A stretch of DNA of 33,480 bases from Microbacterium sp. Leaf159 (GCF_001423615.1 NZ_LMOU01000001.1:2809991-2843470); one strand, 5' to 3'; counted from the first letter of the stretch, positions 6,941-15,900 are shown. The notes: generated by a model from the letters alone, not told the origin. A program made the numbers and translations.

Positions 6941-8155
6941 GTGAACATCGTCGTCGGAGTTACGGGTGGCATCGCCGCATACAAGACAGTGCACCTGGTG
7001 CGACTGCTGACCAAGGCGGGTCACGACGTGACCGTGGTGCCGACGGAGGACGCACTGCGCTTCGTGGGCACGCCGACGTGGGAGGCGCTGAGCCGGCATC
7101 CGGTCACGACGAGCGTGCACGACGACGTCGCGCGCGTCCGCCACGTGGCGCTCGGCCAGGGAGCCGATCTGGTGATCGTCGCCCCCGCGACCGCGAACTC
7201 GATCGCGAAGATCACGGCGGGCATCGCCGACGACCTGCTCGGCACCACGCTGCTCGCGACCGAGGCGCCCGTGCTCCTCGCGCCCGCCATGCACGCCGAG
7301 ATGTGGCGGAATGCGGCGACGCAGGCGAACATCGAGACCCTCGTCTCGCGCGGCATCCATCTGGTCGGCCCCGCTGACGGCGAACTCGCCGGAGGTGACA
7401 GCGGGCCGGGACGCATGTCCGAACCCGAGGCGATCTTCGAGGCCGCCGTCGCGCTGCTCGCGCCTCGTGACCTCGACGGACTGCGGGTGGTGATCTCGGC
7501 CGGCGGCACCCGCGAGCCGATCGACCCCGTGCGGTTCCTCGGCAACCGCTCGAGCGGGCGGCAGGGCGTCGCGTTGGCCGCCGACGCGGCAGCGCGAGGA
7601 GCGGATGTGACCGTGGTCGCGGCGAACGTCTCGGCCGACGTGCTGGCCGCGGCGCGGCATCCGTCGGTCCGGGTGATCTCCGTGGGGACGGCCGCCGAGC
7701 TCTCGACGGCGATGAAGGATGCCGCCCGCTCGGCCGACATCGTGATCATGGCCGCCGCAGTCGCCGACTACCGACCGGCATCCGTCTCGGAGCACAAGCT
7801 CACCAAGGAGCAGGGGGTTCTGACGCATCTCGCGCTCGTCGAGAACGAGGATGTCGTCTCCGCTCTGGCGGTGTCGAGGGCGGACGGGGGAGCGCCGCAG
7901 GGTCAGACGATCGTCGCCTTCGCGGCCGAGACCTCAGAGAGCGCGTCCGAGCGGCGGGATCGCGCTCGCCGCAAACGCGAACGCAAAGGCGTCGACCTGC
8001 TCGCCGTCAATCTCGCGAACGCGGAGCAGGGTTTCGAGCGGCCCGACAATGCGGTCGAGATCGTCGGCGAGGGCGGTGAGGTCGTGGCCTCTGCCGCTGG
8101 GACCAAGCGCGAGGTCGCTCGAGTGATCCTGGACGCCGCGCTGACTCTGCGGTAA
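6941..8155 (+). CDS. coaBC: Bifunctional phosphopantothenoylcysteine decarboxylase / phosphopantothenate-cysteine ligase
   Basis: The enzyme joins cysteine to 4'-phosphopantothenate and decarboxylates the product, two consecutive steps of coenzyme A synthesis. GTG 6941 gives NIVVGVTGGIAAYK, the standard flavoprotein N-terminus; the frame extends further upstream without a plausible start. The 404 residues split into CoaC (1 to about 180) and CoaB (about 185-404). CoaC shows APATANSIAKITAGIADDLL and a likely active-site His68. CoaB shows ISAGGTREPIDPVRFLGNRSSG and AAVADYRPA. Two positions known as catalytic in the E. coli enzyme look different: the PAMN motif reads PAMH (His118), and the ACGD clamp reads AGGD (Gly151). 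A stand-alone gene, 77 bases before clpB. Confidence 0.93.
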   Translation: MNIVVGVTGGIAAYKTVHLVRLLTKAGHDVTVVPTEDALRFVGTPTWEALSRHPVTTSVHDDVARVRHVALGQGADLVIVAPATANSIAKITAGIADDLLGTTLLATEAPVLLAPAMHAEMWRNAATQANIETLVSRGIHLVGPADGELAGGDSGPGRMSEPEAIFEAAVALLAPRDLDGLRVVISAGGTREPIDPVRFLGNRSSGRQGVALAADAAARGADVTVVAANVSADVLAAARHPSVRVISVGTAAELSTAMKDAARSADIVIMAAAVADYRPASVSEHKLTKEQGVLTHLALVENEDVVSALAVSRADGGAPQGQTIVAFAAETSESASERRDRARRKRERKGVDLLAVNLANAEQGFERPDNAVEIVGEGGEVVASAAGTKREVARVILDAALTLR

Positions 8156-8156
8156 A

Positions 8157-8177
8157 CTTGAGTCAAGTCCACTCAAC
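8157..8177. promoter_or_regulatory. HAIR operator (HspR site) upstream of clpB
   Basis: CTTGAGT-N7-ACTCAAC matches the actinobacterial HspR-associated inverted repeat CTTGAGT-N7-ACTCAAG at 13 of 14 fixed positions. It begins two bases after the coaBC stop and lies 55 bases before the clpB start. TTGAGT inside it could double as a -35. HspR itself is not in the window. Confidence 0.85.
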
Positions 8178-8232
8178 TTTGCGGACTGCATCCACGAGAA
8201 CGTGACCAGAAGGAGTCTCCCAGGAGGAACGC

Positions 8233-10452
8233 ATGCCAGGCCCACAGAGCGCACAGAACGACGACCAGCAGTCCGCCCTCGAGCAGTTCGGGATCAACCT
8301 CACCGACCGCGCCCGTCAGGGCAAGCTCGACCCCGTCATCGGACGGGACAGTGAGATCCGGCGCGTCAGCCAGGTGCTCACCCGCCGCACCAAGAACAAC
8401 CCGGTGCTGATCGGCGAGCCCGGCGTCGGCAAGACCGCCGTCGTCGAAGGACTCGCTCAGCGGATCGTCGCGGGCGATGTCGCCGAGTCCCTCAAGGACA
8501 AGGAGCTGGTGTCGCTCGACATCTCGGCTCTCGTCGCCGGTGCCATGTACCGCGGCCAGTTCGAGGAGCGCCTGAAGAGCGTCCTCAAAGAGATCACCGA
8601 GTCCGACGGGCGGATCATCACCTTCATCGACGAGCTTCACGTGCTCATGGGTGCGGGCGGCGGCGAAGGCTCGGTGGCGGCGTCGAACATGCTCAAGCCC
8701 ATGCTCGCCCGCGGTGAGCTGCGCCTGATCGGTGCCACGACACTCAACGAGTACCGCGAGTTCATCGAGAAGGATGCCGCGCTCGAGCGACGCTTCCAGC
8801 AGGTCTACGTCGGCGAGCCCACGGTCGAGGACACGATCGCGATCCTCCGCGGGCTCAAGGGCCGCTACGAGGCGCACCACGGTGTGACGATCTCGGACAG
8901 CGCCCTCGTCGCCTCCGCGGCGCTCTCGAACCGTTATCTCCCTGCCCGCCAGCTCCCCGACAAGGCGATCGACCTGATCGACGAGTCGATGTCGCGACTC
9001 AAGATGGAGATCGATTCGTCCCCCGTCGAGATCGACCAGCTCAAGCGCCAGGTCGATCGCATGAAGCTCGAAGAGCTCGCCCTCAAGCGCGAGAAGGACG
9101 CAGCCTCCAAGGAGCGCCTCGCGGCGCTCCGGGAGCAGCTCGTGGGCATGGAGGCGCAGCTCGCCGACCTCGAGGCCCGCTGGGCGCGCGAGCGGCAGGG
9201 GCTCAACCGGGTCGGCGACCTGAAGAAGAAGCTCGACGACGCGGTCACACAGCGCGATCTCGCGATGCGCGAGGCCGACTACACCCGTGCCTCGAAGCTC
9301 GAGTACGAGACGATCAAGCGCCTCGAGCGCGAGATCGCCGAGGCCGAGCAGGCCGAGGCCGCCGTGTCGAGCGAGGGCCGCATGGTCAACGAGCAGGTCA
9401 CCGACGAGGACATCGCCGCCGTGATCGCGGCGTGGACCGGCATCCCGGTCGGCCGTCTGCTGCAGGGCGAGAGCGAACGGCTGCTGCACCTCGAGTCCGA
9501 GCTCGGTCGTCGGCTGATCGGCCAGAAGGATGCGGTCAAGGCCGTGTCCGACGCCGTGCGGCGATCGCGTGCGGGCATCAGCGACCCCGGTCGCCCGACC
9601 GGATCGTTCCTGTTCCTCGGGCCGACCGGTGTCGGAAAGACAGAGCTCGCGAAGGCCCTCGCCGACTTCCTCTTCGACGACGAGCGCGCCATGGTGCGCA
9701 TCGACATGTCGGAGTACGGAGAGAAGCACTCCGTCTCCCGGCTCGTCGGCGCCCCTCCCGGCTACGTCGGCTACGAGCAGGGCGGTCAGCTCACCGAGGC
9801 CGTGCGCCGGCGTCCGTACAGCGTGGTGCTGCTCGACGAGGTCGAGAAGGCGCACCCCGAGGTGTTCGACGTGCTGCTGCAGGTGCTCGACGACGGTCGT
9901 CTGACCGACGGCCAGGGTCGAACGGTCGACTTCACGAACGTCATCCTGATCCTGACCTCGAACCTCGGTTCACCGATCCTCATCGACCCGACGCTGTCGC
10001 CCGATGAGAAGCGCGAGCAGGTGATGGCTCTGGTGCACCAGGCGTTCCGACCGGAGTTCCTCAACCGCCTCGACGACATCGTGATGTTCTCGGCGCTCAG
10101 CCAGGACGACCTCGCGCAGATCGTCGAGCTCTCGATCGATCAGCTGCACAACCGGCTGCGTGATCGCCGGCTCACCCTCGCGGTCACGCCGGATGCGCGA
10201 TCGTGGCTCGCCGAGCGCGGCTACGACCCGATGTTCGGTGCCCGTCCGCTGCGACGCCTCATCCAGACCGAGGTGCAGAACAAGCTGGCGACGGCGCTGC
10301 TCTCGGGTGGGGTGCACGACGGCGACACGGTGCGGGTCGACGTGGCGGCCGACGGCACGGGCCTCGTGCTCACGTCGACCGCGCCGGAGCCCGACTCCGG
10401 GACCGAGCCGGACGACGATGACGTGATCGAGGCCGAGCTGCTCGACGACTAG
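8233..10452 (+). CDS. clpB: ClpB-type disaggregase lacking the N-terminal domain
   Basis: This Hsp100 ATPase would pull polypeptides out of aggregates with DnaK/DnaJ/GrpE in the cytoplasm. At 739 residues it is about 120 shorter than usual ClpB. The missing part is the double Clp_N domain: only some 15 residues precede [23 protein letters not shown]+ module 1 has Walker A GEPGVGKT (61-68) and Walker B IITFIDE. A coiled-coil middle domain (about 270-390), diagnostic of ClpB, follows. Module 2 has Walker A GPTGVGKT (463-470), [17 protein letters not shown] and VVLLDE. AGGAGG five bases before the ATG and the HAIR site just upstream fix the start, so the truncation is real. The acidic C-terminus ends EAELLDD. 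Confidence 0.93.
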   Translation: MPGPQSAQNDDQQSALEQFGINLTDRARQGKLDPVIGRDSEIRRVSQVLTRRTKNNPVLIGEPGVGKTAVVEGLAQRIVAGDVAESLKDKELVSLDISALVAGAMYRGQFEERLKSVLKEITESDGRIITFIDELHVLMGAGGGEGSVAASNMLKPMLARGELRLIGATTLNEYREFIEKDAALERRFQQVYVGEPTVEDTIAILRGLKGRYEAHHGVTISDSALVASAALSNRYLPARQLPDKAIDLIDESMSRLKMEIDSSPVEIDQLKRQVDRMKLEELALKREKDAASKERLAALREQLVGMEAQLADLEARWARERQGLNRVGDLKKKLDDAVTQRDLAMREADYTRASKLEYETIKRLEREIAEAEQAEAAVSSEGRMVNEQVTDEDIAAVIAAWTGIPVGRLLQGESERLLHLESELGRRLIGQKDAVKAVSDAVRRSRAGISDPGRPTGSFLFLGPTGVGKTELAKALADFLFDDERAMVRIDMSEYGEKHSVSRLVGAPPGYVGYEQGGQLTEAVRRRPYSVVLLDEVEKAHPEVFDVLLQVLDDGRLTDGQGRTVDFTNVILILTSNLGSPILIDPTLSPDEKREQVMALVHQAFRPEFLNRLDDIVMFSALSQDDLAQIVELSIDQLHNRLRDRRLTLAVTPDARSWLAERGYDPMFGARPLRRLIQTEVQNKLATALLSGGVHDGDTVRVDVAADGTGLVLTSTAPEPDSGTEPDDDDVIEAELLDD

Positions 10453-10510
10453 AGCCGGACACAGAGCCGGACACAGGGCCCGACACGGGAGCCGGACAGA
10501 GCCGGACACA
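10452..10510. repeat. 12-bp minisatellite after clpB, five units
   Basis: Units of GAGCCGGACACA start at 10452, 10464, 10476 (degenerate), 10488 (11 bases) and 10499. The array begins within the clpB stop codon and ends exactly where the terminator stem begins. It is non-coding. Confidence 0.8.
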
Positions 10511-10546
10511 ACAGAGGGGCGGATGCCGCAGCATCCGCCCCTCTGT
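10511..10546. terminator. Bidirectional intrinsic terminator between clpB and the nitroreductase gene
   Basis: ACAGAGGGGCGGATGC (10511-10526) pairs perfectly with GCATCCGCCCCTCTGT (10531-10546) around the tetraloop CGCA, a 16-base-pair stem. It stands between convergent stops at 10452 and 10568 and can serve both. There is no long T tract, as is common in actinobacteria. Confidence 0.88.
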
Positions 10547-10567
10547 CGTATGTGCCCGAGCGGAAGC

Positions 10568-11155
10568 TCAGGCGCTGAGGATGACCGTCTCGCCGATCGG
10601 GCGGCGCACGCGCGGTGCGGTCTCGCCCTGCTGGAGGCCCTCGGGAAGACCGGCGGCGTCGCCGTACTCGCCGACGGCGATCACGGTGAGTGCCGAGAAT
10701 CGCGGCGACAGGTCGGCGAACTCGCGGATGACCTCGGGGTCGAAGCCGCTCATCTGGTGCACGAGGAGACCCTCGTGGTGGGCCTGCACCGAGAAGTGCG
10801 CGACAGCCTGGCCGAGGTCGTAGACCGCGTGGCTGATGGCCTTGCCCTCTTCGGACTCGGTCTCGGCGATCGCGACGATGAGCGCCGACGCCTTCGAGGC
10901 CCAGAGCTGGTTGAACTCGACCAGCGAGTCGACGACCTGGTCGAACAGCGCGGTGCCGCGGCGAGCGACGATGAAGCGCCACGGCTGCAGGTTGTACGCG
11001 GACGGCGACCAGCGCGCCGCCTCGAGAGCGGCGTTCAGCTTGGCGTCGTCGATCGTGTTCTCCGCGTCGTAGGCGCGGGGGCTCCAACGCCCGGCGAGGA
11101 CGTCGAGGACGGGGTGCTCGGTGGGGGCGGTGCGGTCGATCACGGGAGTGCTCAC
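10568..11155 (-). CDS. Nitroreductase-family FMN oxidoreductase
   Basis: The protein has the nitroreductase fold signatures. An N-terminal RWSPRAYDAE (the RRS-x-R-x-F/Y motif for FMN phosphate binding) is followed by AARWSPSAYNLQPWRFIV. The C-terminal segment around VIAVGEYGD has the usual I-x-x-GY-like strand. Members reduce nitro compounds, quinones or enones with NAD(P)H and act as dimers in the cytoplasm. The start is a GTG preceded by AAAGG at a good distance; this gives 195 residues, normal for the family. A longer frame reaches upstream but crosses an inverted repeat. It follows the LysR gene on the same strand after 132 bases, so independent transcription is likely. Confidence 0.88.
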   Translation of the reverse strand: MSTPVIDRTAPTEHPVLDVLAGRWSPRAYDAENTIDDAKLNAALEAARWSPSAYNLQPWRFIVARRGTALFDQVVDSLVEFNQLWASKASALIVAIAETESEEGKAISHAVYDLGQAVAHFSVQAHHEGLLVHQMSGFDPEVIREFADLSPRFSALTVIAVGEYGDAAGLPEGLQQGETAPRVRRPIGETVILSA

Positions 11156-11171
11156 GGAAGTGCCTTTCAGA

Positions 11172-11192
11172 AAGGAGTCGATCGGACTCCTT
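11172..11192. promoter_or_regulatory. Inverted repeat before the nitroreductase gene, possible operator
   Basis: AAGGAGTC (11172-11179) and GACTCCTT (11185-11192) are perfect complements separated by five bases. The repeat ends 17 bases before the GTG start. A second short inverted repeat CCTTTC-A-GAAAGG (11163-11175) overlaps it and covers the ribosome site, so an RNA-level effect is also possible. Confidence 0.5.
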
Positions 11193-11230
11193 CGTCCGCG
11201 TACAAGCGTCTCAACGGATGTATGTGCGCG

Positions 11231-11253
11231 CATATTCCCGATGACGGGATATG
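11231..11253. terminator. Weak hairpin downstream of the LysR gene
   Basis: On the minus strand CATATCCCG can pair with CGGGAATATG, with one bulged base and a TCAT loop, 35 bases after the LysR stop. No T tract follows. It may end the LysR transcript or be an operator for the nitroreductase gene. Confidence 0.3.
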
Positions 11254-11287
11254 ACGTCGTCGGACTGTGGATGGCGCAGGAGCAAGC

Positions 11288-12217
11288 TCAGTCGAGCAGG
11301 TTGCGGGAGGCGGCGGATGCGAGCGCTCGCCGCACGGCGCGGATCGACGGGGCCGCCGCCGACACCCGCCGGGCCGACGAGAAGATCTCGCGACGGGGTT
11401 CGTCGGGGAGCGGGGTGAGCGCGACCGTCGGCGCCTCGCCCGCCCAGACGAGCTCGGGGAGCAGTCCGACGGCGAGGCCCGCGCGGATCAGGCGCACATG
11501 CGCGGTGAGGTCGGCGACCTCGAAGCGCACGTCGGGCTCGAAGCCGGCGGTGCGGCAGAGCTGCTCCGCCCACGCGCGGGAAGCGGTGCCTGCGGGTTCG
11601 AGCACCCACGGGTCGTCCCTCGTCGACCACAGTGCGGCGACGGCATCGACGGCATCGGCATCGGCGTCCTCGGCATCCGCTGCGCCGGGCTGTCGCGCGA
11701 GTGCGATCGAGTCGTGCACGAGCACCACCCGGTCGAGGTCGGCGTGGATCGGGCGGGTGCGCCCCGGGTACTGCTCGGCGAGGATCAGATCGAAGTCACG
11801 GCTCGAGACTCCGACGAGCCCTGTCTCGGGGTCGCTCTCGGTGACCTCGACGCGGAGGGCCGGATGCTGGTCGCGCAGCGCATTGAGCGCGCCGGGGAGC
11901 AGCGAATGCGCCGTCGACTGGAACACGGCGATGTGCACCGTGCCGGTGACCTCGGTGAGCGACTCGGCGACGGCGACCTCGGCGTGCTCGAGCTGGTCGA
12001 GGATGCCGATCGCCTCGGCCACGAGCACGTTCCCCTGCGGGGTGAACTGCACGCCTCGGCCCACGCGGCGCAGCAGCGGGACGCCCACCTCGCGCTCGAG
12101 CGCGCTGAGCTGCTGAGACACGGATGCCTTGCTGTACGAGAGGGCATCCGCGACGGCCGACAGGGTGCCCCGACGGGACAGTTCGACCAGCATCCGCAGT
12201 CGATTGACGTCGAGCAT
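11288..12217 (-). CDS. LysR-type transcriptional regulator, divergent from putA
   Basis: The 309-residue product starts at an ATG (MLDVNRLRMLVELSRRGTLS), the standard beginning of this family. The frame upstream runs through the putA control region, so longer starts are unlikely. The N-terminal winged helix-turn-helix spans residues 1-60 (DALSYSKASVSQQLSALERE). The effector-binding domain (about 90-300) shows VHIAVFQSTAHSLLPGALNAL and FDLILAEQYPG, with an Asp/Ala-rich insertion in the middle. It is transcribed away from putA, with a perfect T-N11-A palindrome between them. It is therefore the likely regulator of proline catabolism, with proline or a derivative as possible co-inducer. That link is inference from position. 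Confidence 0.88.
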   Translation of the reverse strand: MLDVNRLRMLVELSRRGTLSAVADALSYSKASVSQQLSALEREVGVPLLRRVGRGVQFTPQGNVLVAEAIGILDQLEHAEVAVAESLTEVTGTVHIAVFQSTAHSLLPGALNALRDQHPALRVEVTESDPETGLVGVSSRDFDLILAEQYPGRTRPIHADLDRVVLVHDSIALARQPGAADAEDADADAVDAVAALWSTRDDPWVLEPAGTASRAWAEQLCRTAGFEPDVRFEVADLTAHVRLIRAGLAVGLLPELVWAGEAPTVALTPLPDEPRREIFSSARRVSAAAPSIRAVRRALASAASRNLLD

Positions 12218-12243
12218 CCGCACCGCTTTCTCGCCGAGCCAAT

Positions 12244-12262
12244 TGTTCAGTCCAACTGAACA
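12244..12262. promoter_or_regulatory. LysR-type operator TGTTCAG-N5-CTGAACA between lysR and putA
   Basis: Perfect 7-base arms flank a 5-base centre. The inner part TCAG-N5-CTGA fits the LysR T-N11-A rule. It lies 27 bases from the regulator start and about 100 bases before putA, upstream of a possible putA -10 (TAGCCT, 12290-12295). This is the usual position for a LysR recognition site. Confidence 0.7.
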
Positions 12263-12364
12263 GAAATCACTCGGATCGGTTGATAGACGTAGCCTACTCG
12301 CGCGTCTGACAATGATCGAGCCGCACACGTACCCGGGTGTGCGATCCCCTGGAAGGTTCACCTG

Positions 12365-15300
12365 ATGACTGTCGTCGCCGACACCACCACTCCCGACACG
12401 ACGCCTCGCACCGAAGAGGTCGCGGCCCTCGTGCAGCGCTGGCTCGCCGAGAGCGAGACCCACCCCGTCGAGCCCGCCGCCCAGCGCCTCTCCGAAGTCC
12501 TCAAGGACCCGAACGGACTCGCCTTCACCGTCGGCTTCGTCGACGGCGTGATGCGCCCCGAAGACCTCAGCGTCGCCGGCCGCACGCTCGCCGAACTGTC
12601 GGAGATCACTCCCTCGCTGCTGCCCGGCTACCTCCGTGCCGCGATCAAGACCGGTGGCTTCTGGGCTCCCAAGCTTCCCGGCGTCGTCGTGCCGATCTCC
12701 CGCCGCGTGCTGCGCGCCATGGTCGGGCACCTCGTGCTCGATGCGACCCCGTCGAAGCTGGGCCCCGCGATCGCCAAACTGCGCAAGAGCGGCAACCGCC
12801 TCAACCTCAACCTCCTCGGCGAGGCCGTGCTCGGCGAGCGGGAGGCAGGCCGTCGCCTTCAGGGCACCTACGACTTCCTCGCCCGCAAGGACGTGGACTA
12901 CGTCTCGATCAAGGTCTCGAGCGTCGTCAGCCAGCTGTCGATGTGGTCGTTCGACGAGGCCGTGGCCGACGTCGTGACCAAGCTCACCCCGCTGTACGAG
13001 CTCGCCGCGACCTCCGAAGCCGCAGGCAAGACCAAGTTCATCAACCTCGACATGGAGGAGTTCCGCGACCTCGACCTCACGATCGCGGCGTTCACCAGCA
13101 TCCTCGACCAGCCGGGCCTCGAGAATCTCGAGGCCGGAATCGTGCTTCAGGCCTACCTGCCCGACGCGCTCGGTGCGATGCAGCAGCTGCAGGAGTGGGC
13201 GACCGCCCGTCGGGTGAAGGGCGGGGCGCCCATCAAGGTGCGTGTCGTCAAGGGCGCGAACCTCGCGATGGAAGAGGTCGACTCGAAGGTGCACGGCTGG
13301 CCGCTCGCCACCTACGGCACCAAGCAGGACTCAGACACGAACTACAAGCGCGTGCTCGACTGGTCGATGACGCCCGAGCGCATGGATACTGTGCGCATCG
13401 GCGTCGCAGGCCACAACCTGTTCGACATCGCCTACACCTGGCTGCTCGCGCAGGCGCGCGGGGTGACCGATGCCGTCGAGTACGAGATGCTGCTCGGCAT
13501 GGCGACCGGCCAGGCCGAAGCAGTCCGCAAGGACGTCGGCCAGCTGCTGCTGTACACACCGGTCGTGAACCCGGCCGAGTTCGACGTCGCGATCGCCTAC
13601 CTCGTGCGCCGCCTCGAAGAGAACGCCAGCCCCGAGAACTTCATGTCGGCCGTGTTCGAGCTCGCCTCGGACCCGGCACTCCTGACCCGCGAGCGCGAGC
13701 GCTTCGAGCGTTCTCTCGCAGGGCTCGAGGCCGACCGCTCGGTGCCGTCGTCGAACCGCGTGCAGGACCGCGCGGCTGAGGCGGAGACGCACGCGGAGAC
13801 ACACGCGGAGACGCAGGTGGATGCTGTGACCACCGGCTTCGAGAACCAGCCCGACAGCGACCCGGCGATCGCCGCGAACCGCGCATGGGGTCGCGAGATC
13901 CTGGCGCGCTCTGTGGACTCGATGCTCGGTGTCGACTCGATCGCCCTCGCCAAGGTCGAGACGACCGATGAGCTCGACGGCATCTTCGCCGCCGCATCCG
14001 CTGCCGCCGCGACGTGGGCCGCCCTGCCCGCCGCCGAGCGCGCCGCCGTGCTGCACCGCGCGGGCGACGAACTCGCCGCCCGTCGTGGTCAGTTGATCGA
14101 GATCATGGCGCACGAGGCGGGCAAGACGATCGCCGAGGCCGACCCCGAGGTCTCGGAGGCGATCGACTTCGCGCACTACTACGCCGAGCGCGCGCTCGAC
14201 CTCGAGACCGTCGACGGTGCCGAGTTCGTGCCGTCGAAGGTGACCGTGGTCACGCCGCCGTGGAACTTCCCCGTCGCGATCCCCGCGGGCGGCGTGCTCG
14301 CCGGTCTCGCCTCGGGCTCGGGAGTCGTCATCAAGCCCGCGAAGCTCACGCAGCGCTGCGGCGCCGTGATGGTCGAGGCGCTGTGGGCCGCAGGCGTTCC
14401 CCGTGACCTGCTCGCACTCGTCGACCTCGCGAACCGCGACCTCGGCACCCGTCTGGTCGCGAGCCCCGAGGTGGATCGCGTGATCCTCACCGGCGCGTAC
14501 GAGACGGCGCAGCTGTTCCGCTCGTTCCGCGCCGACCTGCCGCTGCTCGCCGAGACCAGCGGCAAGAACGCGATCATCGTCACGCCGTCGGCCGACCTCG
14601 ATCTCGCGGCCGCCGACGTCGCTCGCAGCGCCTTCGGCCACGCCGGCCAGAAGTGCTCGGCCGCATCGCTGGCGATCCTGGTCGGATCGGTGGCCGACTC
14701 GAAGCGGTTCGAGCGCCAGCTCGTCGATGCCGTCACGTCGATGCGCGTGGGGCTGCCCGAAGACCCGGCGACCCAGATGGGCCCGATCATCGAGCCGGCG
14801 AACGGCAAGCTGCTGACCGCGCTGACCACGCTCGAGCGAGGCGAGCGCTGGCTCGTCGAGCCGAAGAAGCTCGACGACGAGGGAAAGCAGTGGACGCCCG
14901 GCCTCAAGATCGGCGTCGCGCCCGGCTCGACCACCCACCTGACCGAGTTCTTCGGCCCCGTGCTCGGCATCATGCACGCGAAGGACCTCGACGAGGCGAT
15001 CCGTCTGCAGAACGCCGTGGACTACGGCCTCACCGCCGGCATCCACTCGCTCGACTCCGACGAGGTCGCCACCTGGCTCGACCGTGTCGAGGCCGGAAAC
15101 CTCTACGTCAACCGCGGCATCACCGGCGCGATCGTGCAGCGTCAGCCGTTCGGCGGCTGGAAGCGGTCGGCCGTGGGAGCCGGAGCGAAGGCCGGCGGCC
15201 CGAACTACCTGTTCGGCCTCGGCGACTGGGCCCCTGCAGAGCTCCCCGCCTCAGCCCCAGGCGCCGCCGTGATCCCTGCCGTCGATGCCCTGCTCGCCGC

Positions 15301-15868
15301 CGCCGGCTCCGACCTCGGCGCCGTCGAGATCGAGTGGCTGCATCGCGCGGCCGCCGCCGACGAGCGTGCGTGGACCACCGAGTTCGGCACCGTCAGCGAC
15401 AAGTCCGGTCTCGGCGTCGAGCGCAACGTGTTCCGGTATCGTCCTGTCGCCGCCGACGTGCGCATCGGCGAGACCGCGGCGCTGGCCGACGGCATCCGCG
15501 TGATCGCCGCAGCGCTGCGCAGCGGCAGCCCGTTCACGGTGTCTGCCCCTGCTCTGCCGTCGCGGGTCGAGAAGGCGCTGCGCGCCCAGGGCATCACCGT
15601 GACGCACGAGAAGGATGCCGCATGGGTCAAGCGCTTCGCCAAGGCTGCGGCGAAGGCCGAGCACAGCTGGCAGCGGGTGCGCCTCGTCGGAGGCGACGCC
15701 TCCGCTCTGTTCGAGGCCCTCGGCGGAACCCCCGATGTCGCCGTCTGGTCGCACGCCGTCACGGGTGCCGGACGCGTCGAGATGCTGCCGTTCCTGCACG
15801 AGCAGGCCGTGTCGATCACGAACCACCGGTTCGGAAACCCCACGACCCTGTCGGACGGCCTGATCTGA
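12365..15868 (+). CDS. putA: Bifunctional proline dehydrogenase / delta-1-pyrroline-5-carboxylate dehydrogenase
   Basis: The enzyme oxidises proline to glutamate in two steps, passing electrons first to FAD and then to NAD+. GGAAGG eight bases before the ATG sets the start. Residues 1 to about 470 form the proline dehydrogenase barrel (KFINLDMEEFRDLDLT; VRVVKGANLAMEEVD). A linker with an AETHAETHAETQ repeat follows (residues 473-484). The aldehyde dehydrogenase domain spans about 500-1000: TPPWNFPVAIPAGG, general base Glu730 in LLAETSGKNA, and nucleophile Cys764 in GHAGQKCSAAS. The last 150 residues are a C-terminal extension of the kind found in longer PutA proteins. No N-terminal DNA-binding ribbon-helix-helix is present, so control falls to a separate regulator, probably the divergent LysR. 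Confidence 0.95.
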   Translation: MTVVADTTTPDTTPRTEEVAALVQRWLAESETHPVEPAAQRLSEVLKDPNGLAFTVGFVDGVMRPEDLSVAGRTLAELSEITPSLLPGYLRAAIKTGGFWAPKLPGVVVPISRRVLRAMVGHLVLDATPSKLGPAIAKLRKSGNRLNLNLLGEAVLGEREAGRRLQGTYDFLARKDVDYVSIKVSSVVSQLSMWSFDEAVADVVTKLTPLYELAATSEAAGKTKFINLDMEEFRDLDLTIAAFTSILDQPGLENLEAGIVLQAYLPDALGAMQQLQEWATARRVKGGAPIKVRVVKGANLAMEEVDSKVHGWPLATYGTKQDSDTNYKRVLDWSMTPERMDTVRIGVAGHNLFDIAYTWLLAQARGVTDAVEYEMLLGMATGQAEAVRKDVGQLLLYTPVVNPAEFDVAIAYLVRRLEENASPENFMSAVFELASDPALLTRERERFERSLAGLEADRSVPSSNRVQDRAAEAETHAETHAETQVDAVTTGFENQPDSDPAIAANRAWGREILARSVDSMLGVDSIALAKVETTDELDGIFAAASAAAATWAALPAAERAAVLHRAGDELAARRGQLIEIMAHEAGKTIAEADPEVSEAIDFAHYYAERALDLETVDGAEFVPSKVTVVTPPWNFPVAIPAGGVLAGLASGSGVVIKPAKLTQRCGAVMVEALWAAGVPRDLLALVDLANRDLGTRLVASPEVDRVILTGAYETAQLFRSFRADLPLLAETSGKNAIIVTPSADLDLAAADVARSAFGHAGQKCSAASLAILVGSVADSKRFERQLVDAVTSMRVGLPEDPATQMGPIIEPANGKLLTALTTLERGERWLVEPKKLDDEGKQWTPGLKIGVAPGSTTHLTEFFGPVLGIMHAKDLDEAIRLQNAVDYGLTAGIHSLDSDEVATWLDRVEAGNLYVNRGITGAIVQRQPFGGWKRSAVGAGAKAGGPNYLFGLGDWAPAELPASAPGAAVIPAVDALLAAAGSDLGAVEIEWLHRAAAADERAWTTEFGTVSDKSGLGVERNVFRYRPVAADVRIGETAALADGIRVIAAALRSGSPFTVSAPALPSRVEKALRAQGITVTHEKDAAWVKRFAKAAAKAEHSWQRVRLVGGDASALFEALGGTPDVAVWSHAVTGAGRVEMLPFLHEQAVSITNHRFGNPTTLSDGLI
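13781..13816. repeat. 12-bp coding repeat in the PutA linker, three units
   Basis: Three units of the type GCGGAGACGCAC encode AETH, AETH and AETQ between the two enzyme domains of PutA. It is short, in frame and in a place where length change is tolerable. Confidence 0.8.
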
Positions 15869-15900
15869 CCCGGGTCTGATCCCGGTCCTGCCCTCCGGAA

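Noticed and set aside
8173..9855. Long minus-strand open frame antisense to clpB (560 codons)
   Set aside because: It is a codon-bias shadow: full of His/Arg/Val/Leu, no domain, no ribosome site, and clpB on the other strand is unmistakable.
13331..15046. Long minus-strand open frame inside putA (571 codons)
   Set aside because: Same shadow effect of high GC; the putA motifs on the plus strand are complete throughout.
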